A stretch of 64,000 nucleotides of DNA from Sipunculus nudus (lineage: Eukaryota; Annelida; Sipuncula; Golfingiida; Sipunculidae), in NCBI GenBank assembly GCA_026874595.1, contig CM049316.1, positions 65,085,176 through 65,149,175 on the forward strand, given 5' to 3'. This document shows, piece after piece, positions 11,506 to 21,342 of this stretch. Both the position numbers and the translations under genes were made by a program. Under the pieces are notes generated by a model. That model ran no database searches. It saw nothing but the letters and a program-made list of their open reading frames with translations, and was not told the origin of the DNA. The stretch's first letter is position 1; each line of letters starts with the position of its first letter.

Positions 11506-11626
11506 TATGGGGGGTCCATATGGGGGCTCTGTTCGTACGAATTACGTACGACACGCACCCTAATTTTCTGCCGTAGACCTGTCGTATGTGTTGTGCGATG
11601 TATGTGACAAAAATGATGTATGTGTG

Positions 11627-11674
11627 TGTGTTTTTTTTTTTGTTTTTTTTTTTTTGGGGGGGGGGGGGGGGGGG
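11627..11674 (+). repeat. T-rich run followed by G19
   Basis: T runs broken by a single G end in nineteen consecutive G at 11656-11674. It is G-quadruplex prone and also prone to assembly error. Confidence 0.85.
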
Positions 11675-11764
11675 TTGTTAGAACATTCAAAAGTAAAACG
11701 GTGGGTAGAGTAGGAGGCATCCAATGTGTTTGTTTGCCTGTGGATATTCTGACCAGCTGTTATG

Positions 11765-11950
11765 ACGAACTAAAGCCGGGTGCACACCCGCTAAAGCCGG
11801 ACTCACAAGAGTACGATCCTGCTGTTTAGGGACTGGAGTCAAAATCTGACTCCCACAATGCACCGGGGCTTACCTCTTACCGGAAGAGGTTCGTTTCGAG
11901 TAGATACGAGCTCTGGCGGAAGGTGCCGGGCGCATATGTTAGGCCGATTT
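11765..11950 (-). mobile_element. ACCGGGGC-family element, internally deleted
   Basis: Blocks CACAATGCACCGGGGCTTA, TTTAGGGACTGGAGTC, TTTCGAGTAGATACGAG and CTCTGGCGGAA match both ends of the longer copy at 26045-26445. The central ~250 bp are missing. The family is defined by this copy, 26045-26445 and 57855-58205. Confidence 0.75.
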
Positions 11951-12144
11951 ATGTAGTGTGACATTATCGGTGTCGAAATGGAGAAAACTGGACCTGCCGT
12001 CGGTCAGTAGGGACATTTAAAATTGGCCCGATAATTCGTGCAGAATTCCCCAATTCTCTTCATTCTTCGTCGCGCGATCATCGGACTTATAGCGTAATAA
12101 CCACGTTTCTTGTGCGTCATTTAGCCGTCATTTTCACTCTTAGA

Positions 12145-12265
12145 TAAAAAGAGGTTCCAGGTAGAACCCAATATGGTTCTTCACAGTTGACCGAGTGGGG
12201 AACCTTTAAGGGTTCTACCTGGAAACATGGTTCTTTTTGGAACCTCCCGAGGGTTCTTTTATGGA
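12145..12265. repeat. GGTTCT/GGAACC short inverted-repeat cluster
   Basis: GGTTCCAGGTAGAACC, GGTTCTTCACAG, GGAACCTTTAAGGGTTCTACC, GGTTCTTTTTGGAACC and GGTTCTTTTATGGAACC follow one another. They form several adjacent small hairpins. A looser cluster of the same kind lies at 48115-48990. Confidence 0.7.
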
Positions 12266-12269
12266 ACCT

Positions 12270-13809
12270 TGTCATCCAGAATTATGACCAAAAGCGTGAT
12301 CACTGATATATCGGACAAATGTCTTTCACGTGTTCATACTATGTCGATGGCGACTGTGTCGTACGGCAAGGTAACAATCGTGTCGCAAGATATATTAGTC
12401 CCACGAATTGTACTACAAAATCGTAATCTGTACCCGTCTTTACGTTCCACTAGCTTGAATTTATAATATTTTAATTGAATATTGACCTTAATCAGATTTT
12501 ATATTCCACTTCTTGGCCAGTATCTATCATTCACCTGTGATATTATATCCTGGCAGATTTTAAGTCCACCCTGCGTGTTAATCGTTAATAACAGAACAGT
12601 GATTCTATTTCTATATTAGGGATGAACACTGCACCAGAAAGGACTGATGACACAAAGAATAAATAAGAAAAAACAAACCAAGTCATTTGAAATAAACATG
12701 TTTTGTACAAAATGCCCTAATTTGATCCGGAATATTGTCTGGATGAGTGTTAAGCCTCGTGTCTGGATAACAGCTCTGTCCCTGGATAATGAAGTTAAAA
12801 ATTCACATGTGGGCAGTGGTGATGAGTAATTTAAGGAAACCTAATTTTTAGCTAATATGTGTCAAGCATTTACCAGCGCCAGAAAAATCAATGGTGACAG
12901 CACACGGGGGATATAGTGTAAAACCATGTACAGGCGAACTGTGCCATCTTAATGTGTACAGTCGTGGGCTGGTGATAAGAGCCAACCGTAAGGGACTACT
13001 TACCGTGGTTTCAGGATAAATATGACATTTCTGTAGAGCAGAAAACATTCACGCAATTCATTTCGCGAATTTCGTGAATATCTTTTGTCCAGATGAATGT
13101 TTGCGACTGCATTTTCTTTGAAAAAAGTTATTTTATTGAAACCAAAATTTTCGGTAGTAAAAAAACTTGTATTCCATTATTGTTATTTCACATATGTATA
13201 TATATATTTACAAAAATATACTTGTTAAGGATGACCTAAGTTGTTATTTTTTTGTGTTTTCAAACGTCAAAATAAATCGTAGTTTTCATGTTATGCAAAA
13301 TTTTAATGATTACGCTCTTGTTTTGCGTCTGAAAAAGGGAACAGAATGCTGGATATTATATTTTTTAACCTTAAGTCATTTCAATTTGAGCAATTAAGTC
13401 TAGGTCAAAAATACGCTTTTTCACTTCTTAGCTTGTGTCAATTAAATTAATCAGCCATCTTGGTAACCTGTTTTTCATTTATGATTGTGTGCACGTATGT
13501 CACAAGACTGGCATAACTTTAAACTCGCACTTAACGTCTATTACGCCGGTGTTGAAACACATGAGCCACATTCAAAATAGACTGAACGAAATGACCTCTC
13601 CGAACCAGCTAGACTTGCACTGGCAGCTTTATTGAATAATTAATTGTGTGCTCCTAACCCCTGCTGACACTTGTTAAGAATACTGAAAATAGGGATTTTT
13701 CTTACAATATATAAAACTTATCCCAACTGGGTGCAGTAATAAGGAAAATCGCCTATTTCGACACCCGTCAGGAAGCGCATCCCTGCACCAACTAAATAAA
13801 GTATACATC
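12270..13809. other. AT-rich non-coding stretch
   Basis: No exon or RNA gene is supported. A weak TTTCGCGAATTTCGTGAAT block near 13062 resembles the TCGCGA MITE arms, but it is too short to assign. Confidence 0.4.
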
Positions 13810-14151
13810 TAAGGCCAAAATAAAAAAAAGGTATGGTTCTCAGGCACTTTTTTTCAGAAATCTATGCGGGCGGGCGTTTTTTTACTTTTTATTTTTTATT
13901 GTATATTTCGATAAAAATGTCAAATGATGAGGGAAAAACATGATAATAACAGATTTATTTTGCTAAACAAGCTAAAGCACTACATAACAAAGGAAATTGT
14001 ATGATTTTATCTACTTGAAAGAAATATCCGAGCGCCTGCAGCTCAAAATCGGTAAGTTTCTGTTGAAAATCAAAATAAAAATTTTTATGCGGGGGGTTAA
14101 AATTGATGCGGGCGGTGCCTGAGAACCATACCTTTAATTTTTTTGGCCTAA
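13810..14151. mobile_element. MITE with ~37-bp inverted ends (GGTATGGTTCTCAGGCAC family)
   Basis: The left end (13810-13847) runs TAAGGCCAAAAT, an A-run, then GGTATGGTTCTCAGGCAC. The right end (14115-14151) is its near-exact inverted copy: GTGCCTGAGAACCATACC, a T/A run, then GGCCTAA. Inner ATGCGGGCGG-type blocks near 13864 and 14106 are also shared. No open frame lies inside, so this is a non-autonomous DNA transposon of ~342 bp. A target-site duplication could not be fixed. Confidence 0.88.
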
Positions 14152-14229
14152 ATCCCCCCTAAGTTTAAGCACTATACTTTCTTGATGAGGTTATATACTT
14201 CTGTTTTTAAAGTGTCACTACGAGAGGTA

Positions 14230-14380
14230 TTCTTTTATTAGCTCAGCTGACCATAGGTCTTCTGAGCTACGGCAATAACCCTTTGTGACCTTTTGACCTA
14301 GAAACTATAACTTGACATCAAGGTAGGTCCTTGCGTTCCAAAAGATAGGTCACTGTGACCTATAGTTTATGCACATTTTG
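14230..14380 (+). repeat. Dispersed repeat with TGACCT half-sites and a perfect palindromic response-element-like site
   Basis: The segment opens with TTATTAGCTCAGCTGACCAT and TCTTCTGAGCTACGG, blocks I recognise as a widespread mollusc repeat. TGACCTTTTGACCT (two direct half-sites) occurs at about 14288. The 15-bp AGGTCACTGTGACCT lies at 14347-14361. The latter equals the consensus vertebrate estrogen response element AGGTCAnnnTGACCT. Function in this genome is not shown. Confidence 0.6.
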
Positions 14381-15650
14381 TGTGTTTTTATTCACTTAGA
14401 AAATCAGACATAAGTTATTGTTATGGGCTGCAAAACAAAATTTTGAACTCAACCCTAAAACTACAACATTGTGCATCAACTGCTCATATAACTTTTCATG
14501 CAAAAAAATAAAGAAAATCGGTCCGGCCAGTTCTTCAGATCTATATCGGACATAATGACAAATTTTTTTAACATTTTCAGAAATTCTTACTTTAAATAAA
14601 ATATCTCTTTAATAATTGCATGGGTCTTTCTGAAAATCGGCAAATATATTGATCATGGAAAGCCTTTCAACTGTATAGAGGATTAGTTGCGCTATCTTCA
14701 TATCTTCAGGTTTTAACAAGGCACAAATTGTAACCGCTTGACCTAGAAACATCTTAATTTATAGCCTTTTAGGTTATTGGTAAATCTCGGTGCATACTAA
14801 AATGTAGGCCACTATATCCTATATTTTGCGAGTTATGGGTGTTTTTTTTTGTGAATTTTTGGCACTCTATAATTTTAACATCACAGCCTGTTCAAGTCAG
14901 CTCAGCGTCATGTCTCATGGGTTACATTTTGTATTTTAGTACACATTTAGACAAAAATAATAATAATTTTGCCGCATCAACTTGAAGAAATTCAGTTAAG
15001 ACATCTAAACATAGCATCCGACCAATCGGTACACATATTATGATAATACTTATGAAACATTTAGCAATTATGTAAACAAAATAACAAACGAACACACATA
15101 TATAAGATATGACATCTTTTCTATATAGTTATAAGCTGTTGATTTAATATATTCCCATTTCTATGGTAATGGCATCCTCCAAAAGAATAAGCTGAGATAA
15201 TAGAGATAACAGAGATTAACTGATCGCCTCAATATACACTAAACCGAGTGAAAATGAGCTTACATGAAGAATATGCTTGCTATTTCTAAGTGTAAGCATC
15301 CTTTGAAATCTTTATAAAGGAGATACAAGAATATGAAGGCTGGATGACATAGTGCGGAGGGGATCTATGACTATATAGCTATTTATAGGTTGGATAAGTC
15401 AATGCAATCAAGTCGGTTGAATGCGGCTTGTAAAGTGTGCTGTCTGCGTACTGCGCGACCTTACCAAGTCATCTGCTAAGTGACTGTCTTTCATCAATAT
15501 AGAACGCAGGAGGGACCACTGCTGCTTTTGTAACTTGAGAGAACGCGGGAGTAGTGCGGACCACTGCCTCCAATAGATAGGCCTCTCCACAACAAAAGGC
15601 TGATTTAGTACCCGGCTATACCGCCTTACCACTATACAGCGCTGATTGCT
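14381..15650. other. AT-rich non-coding stretch
   Basis: No gene was recognised. The - strand open frame covering 15408-15677 has no domain features. Confidence 0.4.
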
Positions 15651-15658
15651 GAAAATGA

Positions 15659-15760
15659 CATGGGATGAAATTGACACGGGAGGAAACTAACAAGGGATGA
15701 AACCGACCAGCGATGAAACCGACAAGGTAGAAATTGACAAGGGAGAAACTGACAAAGGTA
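15659..15760 (+). repeat. 16/15-bp minisatellite, about 6.5 units
   Basis: Units CATGGGATGAAATTGA, CACGGGAGGAAACTAA, CAAGGGATGAAACCGA and CCAGCGATGAAACCGA (16 bp) are followed by two 15-bp units and a partial one. Starts are at 15659, 15675, 15691, 15707, 15723 and 15738. The array ends just downstream, in - strand terms, of the poly(A) signal of the candidate exon beside it. Confidence 0.85.
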
Positions 15761-15770
15761 AGCGTTTCAT

Positions 15771-15776
15771 TTTATT
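15771..15776 (-). promoter_or_regulatory. Candidate poly(A) signal AATAAA
   Basis: On the - strand AATAAA begins 11 bases after the stop codon of the candidate Cys-rich exon. The position is plausible but unusually close. Confidence 0.3.
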
Positions 15777-15787
15777 TCCACCTGACG

Positions 15788-15910
15788 TCAGTTAATGAAG
15801 TAACTTTCGCTTTCTGGCTGTGTCTCACACGACACACTGCACTGTTCAGCACACCAGTAACAGATTTGGCCATCCCGGCAGTCAGCGTGTGGTTCACACA
15901 GCAATAGCTC
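15788..15910 (-). CDS. Candidate 3'-terminal exon of a secreted cysteine-rich protein (partial)
   Basis: No family is recognised. Read on the - strand from a possible acceptor (CACAG just before 15910), the frame gives 40 residues and a stop at 15790-15788. It has six cysteines at residues 5, 11, 17, 20, 24 and 28, spaced C-x5-C-x5-C-x2-C-x3-C-x3-C. It includes CEPHADCRDGQICYWC and then an acidic, serine-rich tail. A TAG lies three codons upstream in the same frame, which would have to be intronic. A second - strand frame is also open, with a Cys pair but no such pattern. Small disulfide-rich domains of extracellular proteins look like this, but upstream exons were not found and chance is possible. 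Confidence 0.3.
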   Translation of the reverse strand, partial: ELLLCEPHADCRDGQICYWCAEQCSVSCETQPESESYFIN

Positions 15911-16597
15911 CTGTGTCTATTCCGAAAGGTCAGTGATCTTTTGAGAATCCTATAACTTTTATGAAAATATGAGAATTTTGTGGTCAATTATTCAAGATCT
16001 TTTAATTGAAAGACTTATCCAGAGAATCTCATATAAAATGATAAGGAAATATTAAAAATAACTTAGCTTTTGATCCGTACATTAACTTTTCATAAATACA
16101 CCAAGAAAAGAACAAATAGGGACGATAAAAGCGAATTTCATTGATACTGAACGTATATGAAATGCGTCAGGGGACCTAAAATTTTCCATCTAAAATAACG
16201 AACAAGATCTGACTTAACATGGTGTTTTCTGAAACTGAAACAAAGTAAGGCCTACATAGTGTTAATAAGTACATTTGCAAATTACGTGTTAGATTTCTTT
16301 GAAAAACATAATTAGTTCATCAATAATTAGATTTCCGTTTCACCGGATTCCATTCTGTGGATTTATTTATTTCCATTTTGCGGCAGGCTCCTTGGCGCGC
16401 TTGCAATAAACACTCTCGATACAGCCTTCAAAATGGTATTTTCTAATTAGTGGTGCCCTTTAAAGTTTGGCGGTTGTTGTAAAAGTAAATATTAGATATA
16501 CAGATTGGCACTGAAATTAAATTATAAGCCGATTGACTTTAGGCTTCATATGAAATAACAAACTTCATTAATTGATAAAATCAACATTTATATTAAC
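15911..16597. other. Non-coding stretch
   Basis: I looked here for an upstream - strand exon joining the candidate Cys-rich exon and found none that I trust. Confidence 0.4.
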
Positions 16598-16993
16598 TGA
16601 CCGGCTTCTGTGGCTCAGGGCCTGAGCACAGTACTCAAAGCCGGGAGAGCGTGAGTTCGAATCTCAGCCGAGGCGGTGAGATTTTACAGGGTCGGCCCCA
16701 CCCAGGTTGAGCGCTCTGCAGGCTTAATGGGGAGACTGTGTCCGACATTCGTGGTCAACAGACGAGTGCGCCTTTCAGTGGTTCCTCAGTTTTATGACCC
16801 AGGAATTCGGATGGCACACACACAAACATCGTGGACACGCATGAGTGCTTTACCGATCCTGGTTGATACCAGTATAATCGAGTATAGTCAAGCCAATGTC
16901 ACGCAGTCCGTAACCGAAATGGAACTCTGCAGATGTACATATTTAAGCAAGCAATAAAAAAAGGTTACCTCCACCAAAAAAAAAATTGTAAAA
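16598..16993 (+). mobile_element. Full-length tRNA-derived SINE-1, copy b
   Basis: The head reads CCGGCTTCTGTGGCTCAGGG, with an intact B box GTTCGAATC at 16655-16663. The body keeps all family blocks: GGTGAGATTTTACAGGGTCG, GCTCTGCAGGCTTAATGGGG, ACGAGTGCGCCTTTCAG, CACGCAGTCCGTAACCGAAA and CTCTGCAGATGTA. It ends GGTTACCTCCACC plus A-runs. ATTTATATTAAC (16586-16597) and ATTTATATCAAC (16994-17005) are the likely target-site duplication with one mismatch. This is one of the better-preserved copies. Confidence 0.9.
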
Positions 16994-17068
16994 ATTTATA
17001 TCAACGAACATTTTGGATTCTGGTGAGAATTGTGGCTGTTAACGTCTCACATCGATTGTCAGCCTAAT

Positions 17069-17076
17069 TTAATAAT

Positions 17077-17137
<61 letters not shown>

Positions 17138-17152
17138 ATAATAAATTTTGCA
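17069..17152 (+). repeat. (AAT)n microsatellite
   Basis: An uninterrupted ATA/AAT run of about 20 units with short imperfect flanks. Confidence 0.9.
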
Positions 17153-17635
17153 AGGCGTAAAATCCACAAATCCAAACGCTATTACATATAAGCAATTGTA
17201 TAGAAAATGAACACTTACAAAAAATTGTAAAAAAAATAAAGAGGCAATTAAAGATTTATATGTTCATAAGACCAGATAAAAAAAGAAGAAGAAGAAAATT
17301 GTTCGTACCATGGTGAATAAACTAGTGTTACAGTACAATGTGACCATAAACTCAGTACAAGACTGTATGGACGATAAAGCACTGTTAACCTACAGTATAG
17401 AAATATGACTGTACAATATGCAATCTTATATTGGCCTTCAAAATATTGCTCAAATAAGTATATCTTTAGCTTCTGTTTAAAAGTGGCTATAAGATCCCAG
17501 CTTGTCTTAGTTCTACAGGAAATTAATTCTTTAAGATAGGAACTGCTACAGAAAAAGCTCTTTGGATAACCAGGGAATAGTCTTTACGTGGAAGTTAGGT
17601 TTGATAGGTATTTTTTTTTATTATATTTAGGTTAC
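17153..17635. other. Non-coding stretch
   Basis: Nothing was recognised here. Confidence 0.4.
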
Positions 17636-17785
17636 AGTTAAATCGAGAAATTACCAAGTTTCGTCGTGGTCGTCGAAGCGAGGTCTGATATAAAGAGCAA
17701 AAGGAATAGGGACCGTGAAAAAGTGGTCCTTATTTCGAGGTGGTCGTTAATCTGAGGTGGTCGTCAGGCAAGGTTTTACTGTACT
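17636..17785 (-). mobile_element. Fragment of the ACCACCTC-type repeat
   Basis: On the - strand: ACAGTAAAACCTTGCC, GACGACCACCTCAGATTAAC, GACCACCTCGAAATAAGGAC, CACTTTTTCACGGTCC. A second, diverged member lies at 46135-46322 with the same ACAGTRAAACCT start and ACCACCT blocks. The family is a repetitive inverted-end element type. Termini at the other end are unclear. Confidence 0.6.
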
Positions 17786-18524
17786 TTAATAGCAAATTAA
17801 CATTTTTTTAATGATTTCTTTATATATGTGACACATGACTTTGACCTTTATGAGTGGAATTAAGATATTTCAAATAAATGCTTATTCAGTTTCAATTTGT
17901 AACAATTATTAAGCCAAAGCCTCATTCCTTGCATCAGTGCTTTTATTTGATGCTCCATGCAGTTTATAAAATAAATACATGTATTGCAAATTGTCACTCC
18001 ATGGAGAACGTGTAGTATAAAACCAGGATCCTTTGGCTGTCTTCGTTTAAAAGACATAAAAGTTTATTTCATCAGTTTTATTTCGTATGTTACAGTTAAA
18101 CCATGCATATTACAAATGTTTCATCTTCAGTGAATTCCAAAGATTATGAATATTGCCGAATGATTATAAGAAGAAAACGATGAATTATTTAATAGTAATA
18201 TTTTGTTATTTGTTTCATGATAAGTGGCTGTAAAAGCCTGCAGTTAATGTTATAGAACCAGTTTCTTTGGGGTATGTTCTAATGCCTTACTGCATACAAA
18301 TTTGGTCTTACCAGGAACCCGGATATTTTGTAGATAACAAAATAAATCATTGTTATTCAGACTGAAGTATAAGCAATTTTTTCTATAGCTATTACTAAAA
18401 TTCTTTGTGGTATAAGATGTTTTGTCCATTACTTTCACAAAGGAAAACTACAGATCCATATATTTCAGAGAATATCGTTTTGTGTATACTTTTTTATTCT
18501 ATGTGTTTTGTTTGTTATTTTTTT
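17786..18524. other. AT-rich non-coding stretch
   Basis: No gene or repeat family was recognised. Confidence 0.4.
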
Positions 18525-18804
18525 TAATCAGGGGTGTATATATGGGGTATATAGGGGTATATTTATATATCCCCCAACATTTATCAGCTAGGGGTAGATG
18601 GTCATTGTAATCACCCCCATGATATTCAGAGAATAATATTTATATATTGAAAAAGAAATTATATTAATAATTAAAATCATAGACTTTGGTTCCATTTCTG
18701 GGTTTGCTATAGATTAACCTATTCTGAAAACATAACACCTTATTTTTTAAAACCTTTTACTTAATTGTAATATGTTTGAAATGTGTCAAACAGACAATAA
18801 AAGG
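18525..18804 (+). mobile_element. GAATAATATTTATA-family MITE-like repeat, copy 1
   Basis: Shared in order with 22690-23060: AATYAGGGG, GGTATATWTA, AACCCCC-type then TTCAGAGAATAATATTTATA, GTTCCATT, ATAACACCTTATTTTT, AAAACCTT, TTTGAAATGTGTCA, GACAATA. Part of it recurs at 50700-50890. The right side runs into an AT microsatellite. Confidence 0.7.
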
Positions 18805-18855
<51 letters not shown>

Positions 18856-18891
18856 TATATATATATATATTTATGTGTTTGTGTGTGTGTG
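18805..18891 (+). repeat. (AT)n microsatellite with short (GT)n end
   Basis: A long AT run broken by a few bases, then GTGTTTGTGTGTGTGTG. Confidence 0.9.
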
Positions 18892-18899
18892 ATAAATTT

Positions 18900-20200
18900 A
18901 AGTTAAATTGACGCAACAGTTTGGAATAATTTTTGCATTTAACATTAAATGAGATCGATCCACGTTAATATTTATAACAAAGTTCAGAAAATGTCGCGCC
19001 AAAGCGCTCTCTCTTTCTCTCTCTCTCTCTCTCAGTTACTGACAATATACATTATGTATGTACATATAGTTGAAATTCGAGAAAAATTGTCATTAGTCCA
19101 TAATTGATTGCGATAAGAGTTTACATGATCATGTAAAAATAATTTCATAGTATTATTAGTAGCGCAAGTAAAATGAAAATAGAGAATATAGAAAATGCCG
19201 CAAGTTATATGCGGTGTATATAACGGTCGTTTAGGATAAGTTTGTGACATCCGTGGTAAAGATATAGAAATAGGGTCTAAGACGTCGCATGATGTCTTCT
19301 TAAACTAAACGCCACAGACGGGTTGACCCAAAAGAGATCAGTTTAAACTGTTTAAGTGATACTCATTTGAAGGATGATTCGGTGGCATAACGACGTTTCT
19401 CCATTTTGTTTACAAACTCTTATCTGTGGAAAACTACTTAATGATCCGGGAGTCAGCCACTTATTACATGGTGGCGATTGGGAATTACTAGAATTACTCC
19501 ATAATCGGGTTTACAAATTGACCAAGGCTTTTGGAAGCTATGATGTGACCCTAGGGTTGCCAACTCATGTGCAACTTTCATCGGACGGGGGACTCCCGGG
19601 TCACAGACGTGATATATCATTGTTCAAACGTAAATAAATCGTTTCCAGTTAATTGCTAAATCGTGCGAATGGTTTTGCTTCACTTTCTTAATTTTTGGTT
19701 ACCCAGACAAAGGTCTGCAAATAGCATAGGTACATTCAGTTAGGTTGATCTTTCACTGTTTTGTTTAATGGTAACATTCACACTAGGATCTATGCAAAAT
19801 ACACATATAACAATTGGTCACTGGTTATATTCAACAAAGTGTGTTCTAAATGTTCATTCGAAATAAAGGAAACACACCGGATTGAAAGTAAATACTAAAG
19901 CTGTTATTCAATTTTTTTTATATTCCAAATCTACTCCCATCCTGTTTTTATATTTTATCAAATTACTCCATTTTACCTTTCGCGACATGACCTTTGCAGC
20001 ATTTTACCGATCCATTGGTTCATTCAGTTGCTTATTAATAATGCTACCTTTTATCTACTGTTCGTTTTTCTGCAGAGTGATATTTTCTTTAAAAATGCAT
20101 TCACCCAATTAAATGCAACCCAAAATATGAATATGCATGAAGTCAGAGAAAAACATTGTGGGTTAACAAGGATCCAAACTGATGTGTGCTGATACACAGA
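18900..20200. other. Non-coding stretch
   Basis: A CT run lies at 19009-19033. The + strand open frame at 19374-19637 gives 87 residues without recognisable motifs or splice sites. No gene is supported. Confidence 0.4.
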
Positions 20201-20211
20201 GAAGTTGGGGA

Positions 20212-20283
20212 CCCCTGTTAGCTCAGTGGTAGAGCAGACGACCGCCAATCGGAGGGTCATGGGTTCGATTCCCAAACGGGGGT
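20212..20283 (+). tRNA. tRNA-like gene or tRNA pseudogene (GCC in anticodon position, glycine-type)
   Basis: A 71-nt cloverleaf plus discriminator T can be drawn. The acceptor stem CCCCTGT pairs with ACGGGGG (seven pairs, one T-G), the D stem GCTC/GAGC is perfect, and the T stem TGGG/CCCA closes TTCGATT. The A box TAGCTCAGTGGTAGAGC and B box GGTTCGATTCC match the consensus. The anticodon arm is weak: only CGA/TCG pair, two outer pairs are mismatched, and the loop CCGCCAA has C instead of T at position 33. That argues against a normal translating tRNA. It could be a pseudogene, a young tRNA-derived retroposon head, or a divergent tRNA. No CCA is encoded, as expected for a eukaryote. Confidence 0.5.
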
Positions 20284-20291
20284 GATCCGAC

Positions 20292-20296
20292 TTTTT
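20292..20296 (+). terminator. Pol III T5 terminator of the tRNA-like unit
   Basis: TTTTT begins nine bases after the tRNA-like sequence, a normal distance for RNA polymerase III termination. Confidence 0.5.
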
Positions 20297-20341
20297 CTTA
20301 ATATTCTTGTTCTGTAATACTCGTATCATTATTTTCATCCA

Positions 20342-20810
20342 GTAGACAGAGCCAATAACTTGTCTATTTTGGATTCGAGTGTCCTGGACTCGGACCTGAA
20401 CCCACGGAATTAGGCCTGGTCCATTTCAAGTCACACAAAAAAATCTGTTACTTATTATGAAGACTTATGTACATATGCGAACTACTTACTATATATATAT
20501 ATATATATATTCATTATATTGGTATATATACTATAAACCAAGCTTTGCTCATCACCGGGAGCTATAAATGTAATTAACCATTATAGAAAAAGCACGTGTA
20601 AACTAGTTTAAAAATGTAACTAATAGTCTCAAATTTCAATTTTGAATTGCTGTTTAAGAATATTTTTTTATCACACTCGGACTGTGTCTTGGACGCGGGT
20701 TCAAAATGATTCGGACTCGAAGAAGGTGGACTTGGACTCGAGCCTCATGGACTCGGACTTTTAAAGACTCGAGTGGCTTGGACTTACATTCGGACTCGGA
20801 TAGCATCACT
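20342..20810 (+). mobile_element. GGACTCGG element, copy 1 of a tandem pair
   Basis: Architecture is arm, core, arm. CTGGACTCGGACCTGAACCC is followed by an AT-rich core holding ACCAAGCTTTGCTCATCACC and GGGAGCTATAAATGTAATTA, then a GGACTCGG-rich arm ending GATAGCATCACT at 20810. That end matches the copies at 20848-21342 and 53190-53583. The left terminus is worn. Confidence 0.75.
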
Positions 20811-20847
20811 GCTAATAAGATATCCCTTTTAATTAATCTAATTATTA

Positions 20848-21342
20848 TTAGTGATGTACTACTCGAGTCCGGGTTCAAGTCCATTCTTATAGGGAATCGG
20901 ACGTGGACTGGAGGGTCATGGACTCGGACTTGGACTCGGAGGTAAGGACGCAAGTAATCAGGTCCACTCCATCTAGGGTACAGTAAAAAAATATCTTTCA
21001 AATACTAAGGAAATGTATATATAAATGTGCCAGCTAGTAAACGGATATTACAGAAAAAGGGTATATCTATTACCAACTAGATCTTCATCGGGAGATTCAT
21101 GTAATTACACATTTATGTTAAAGCGTGTGTATAAATTAATATAAAACACACGTGATAATCTAAATTTTCCTGTTTCAGTTTTTTTTTATAATAGGGATAA
21201 TTGTATTGGAATCTGACTCTTATTTGGACTCGGGTTCCATATGACTCGAACAAGGTGGACTTGAACTCGAATCTGAAGAACTCGGACTTGGACTCGGACT
21301 TGGACTCGGACTCGGATAGTGTGGACTCGTCTGCATCACTTA
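20848..21342 (+). mobile_element. GGACTCGG element, copy 2 (both ends recognisable)
   Basis: It starts TTAGTGATGTACTACTCGAG and ends GTGGACTCGTCTGCATCACT. The outer AGTGATGYA and TGCATCACT are inverted copies of each other. Between them lie two GGACTC-rich arms and an AT-rich core (CATCGGGAGATTCATGTAATT). About 490 bp, with no coding capacity. Confidence 0.8.

Noticed and set aside
10985-11720. Several open frames rich in FPRDN, SLAIISR or DREGTR repeats
   Set aside because: Translations of the 21-bp TCGCGA arrays on both strands, with no evidence of expression.
15783-15790. Perfect CRE word TGACGTCA
   Set aside because: The same 8-bp word occurs at several other places in the window (for example near 43288, 52872 and 59692) without a common context, so a single occurrence was not called a regulatory site.
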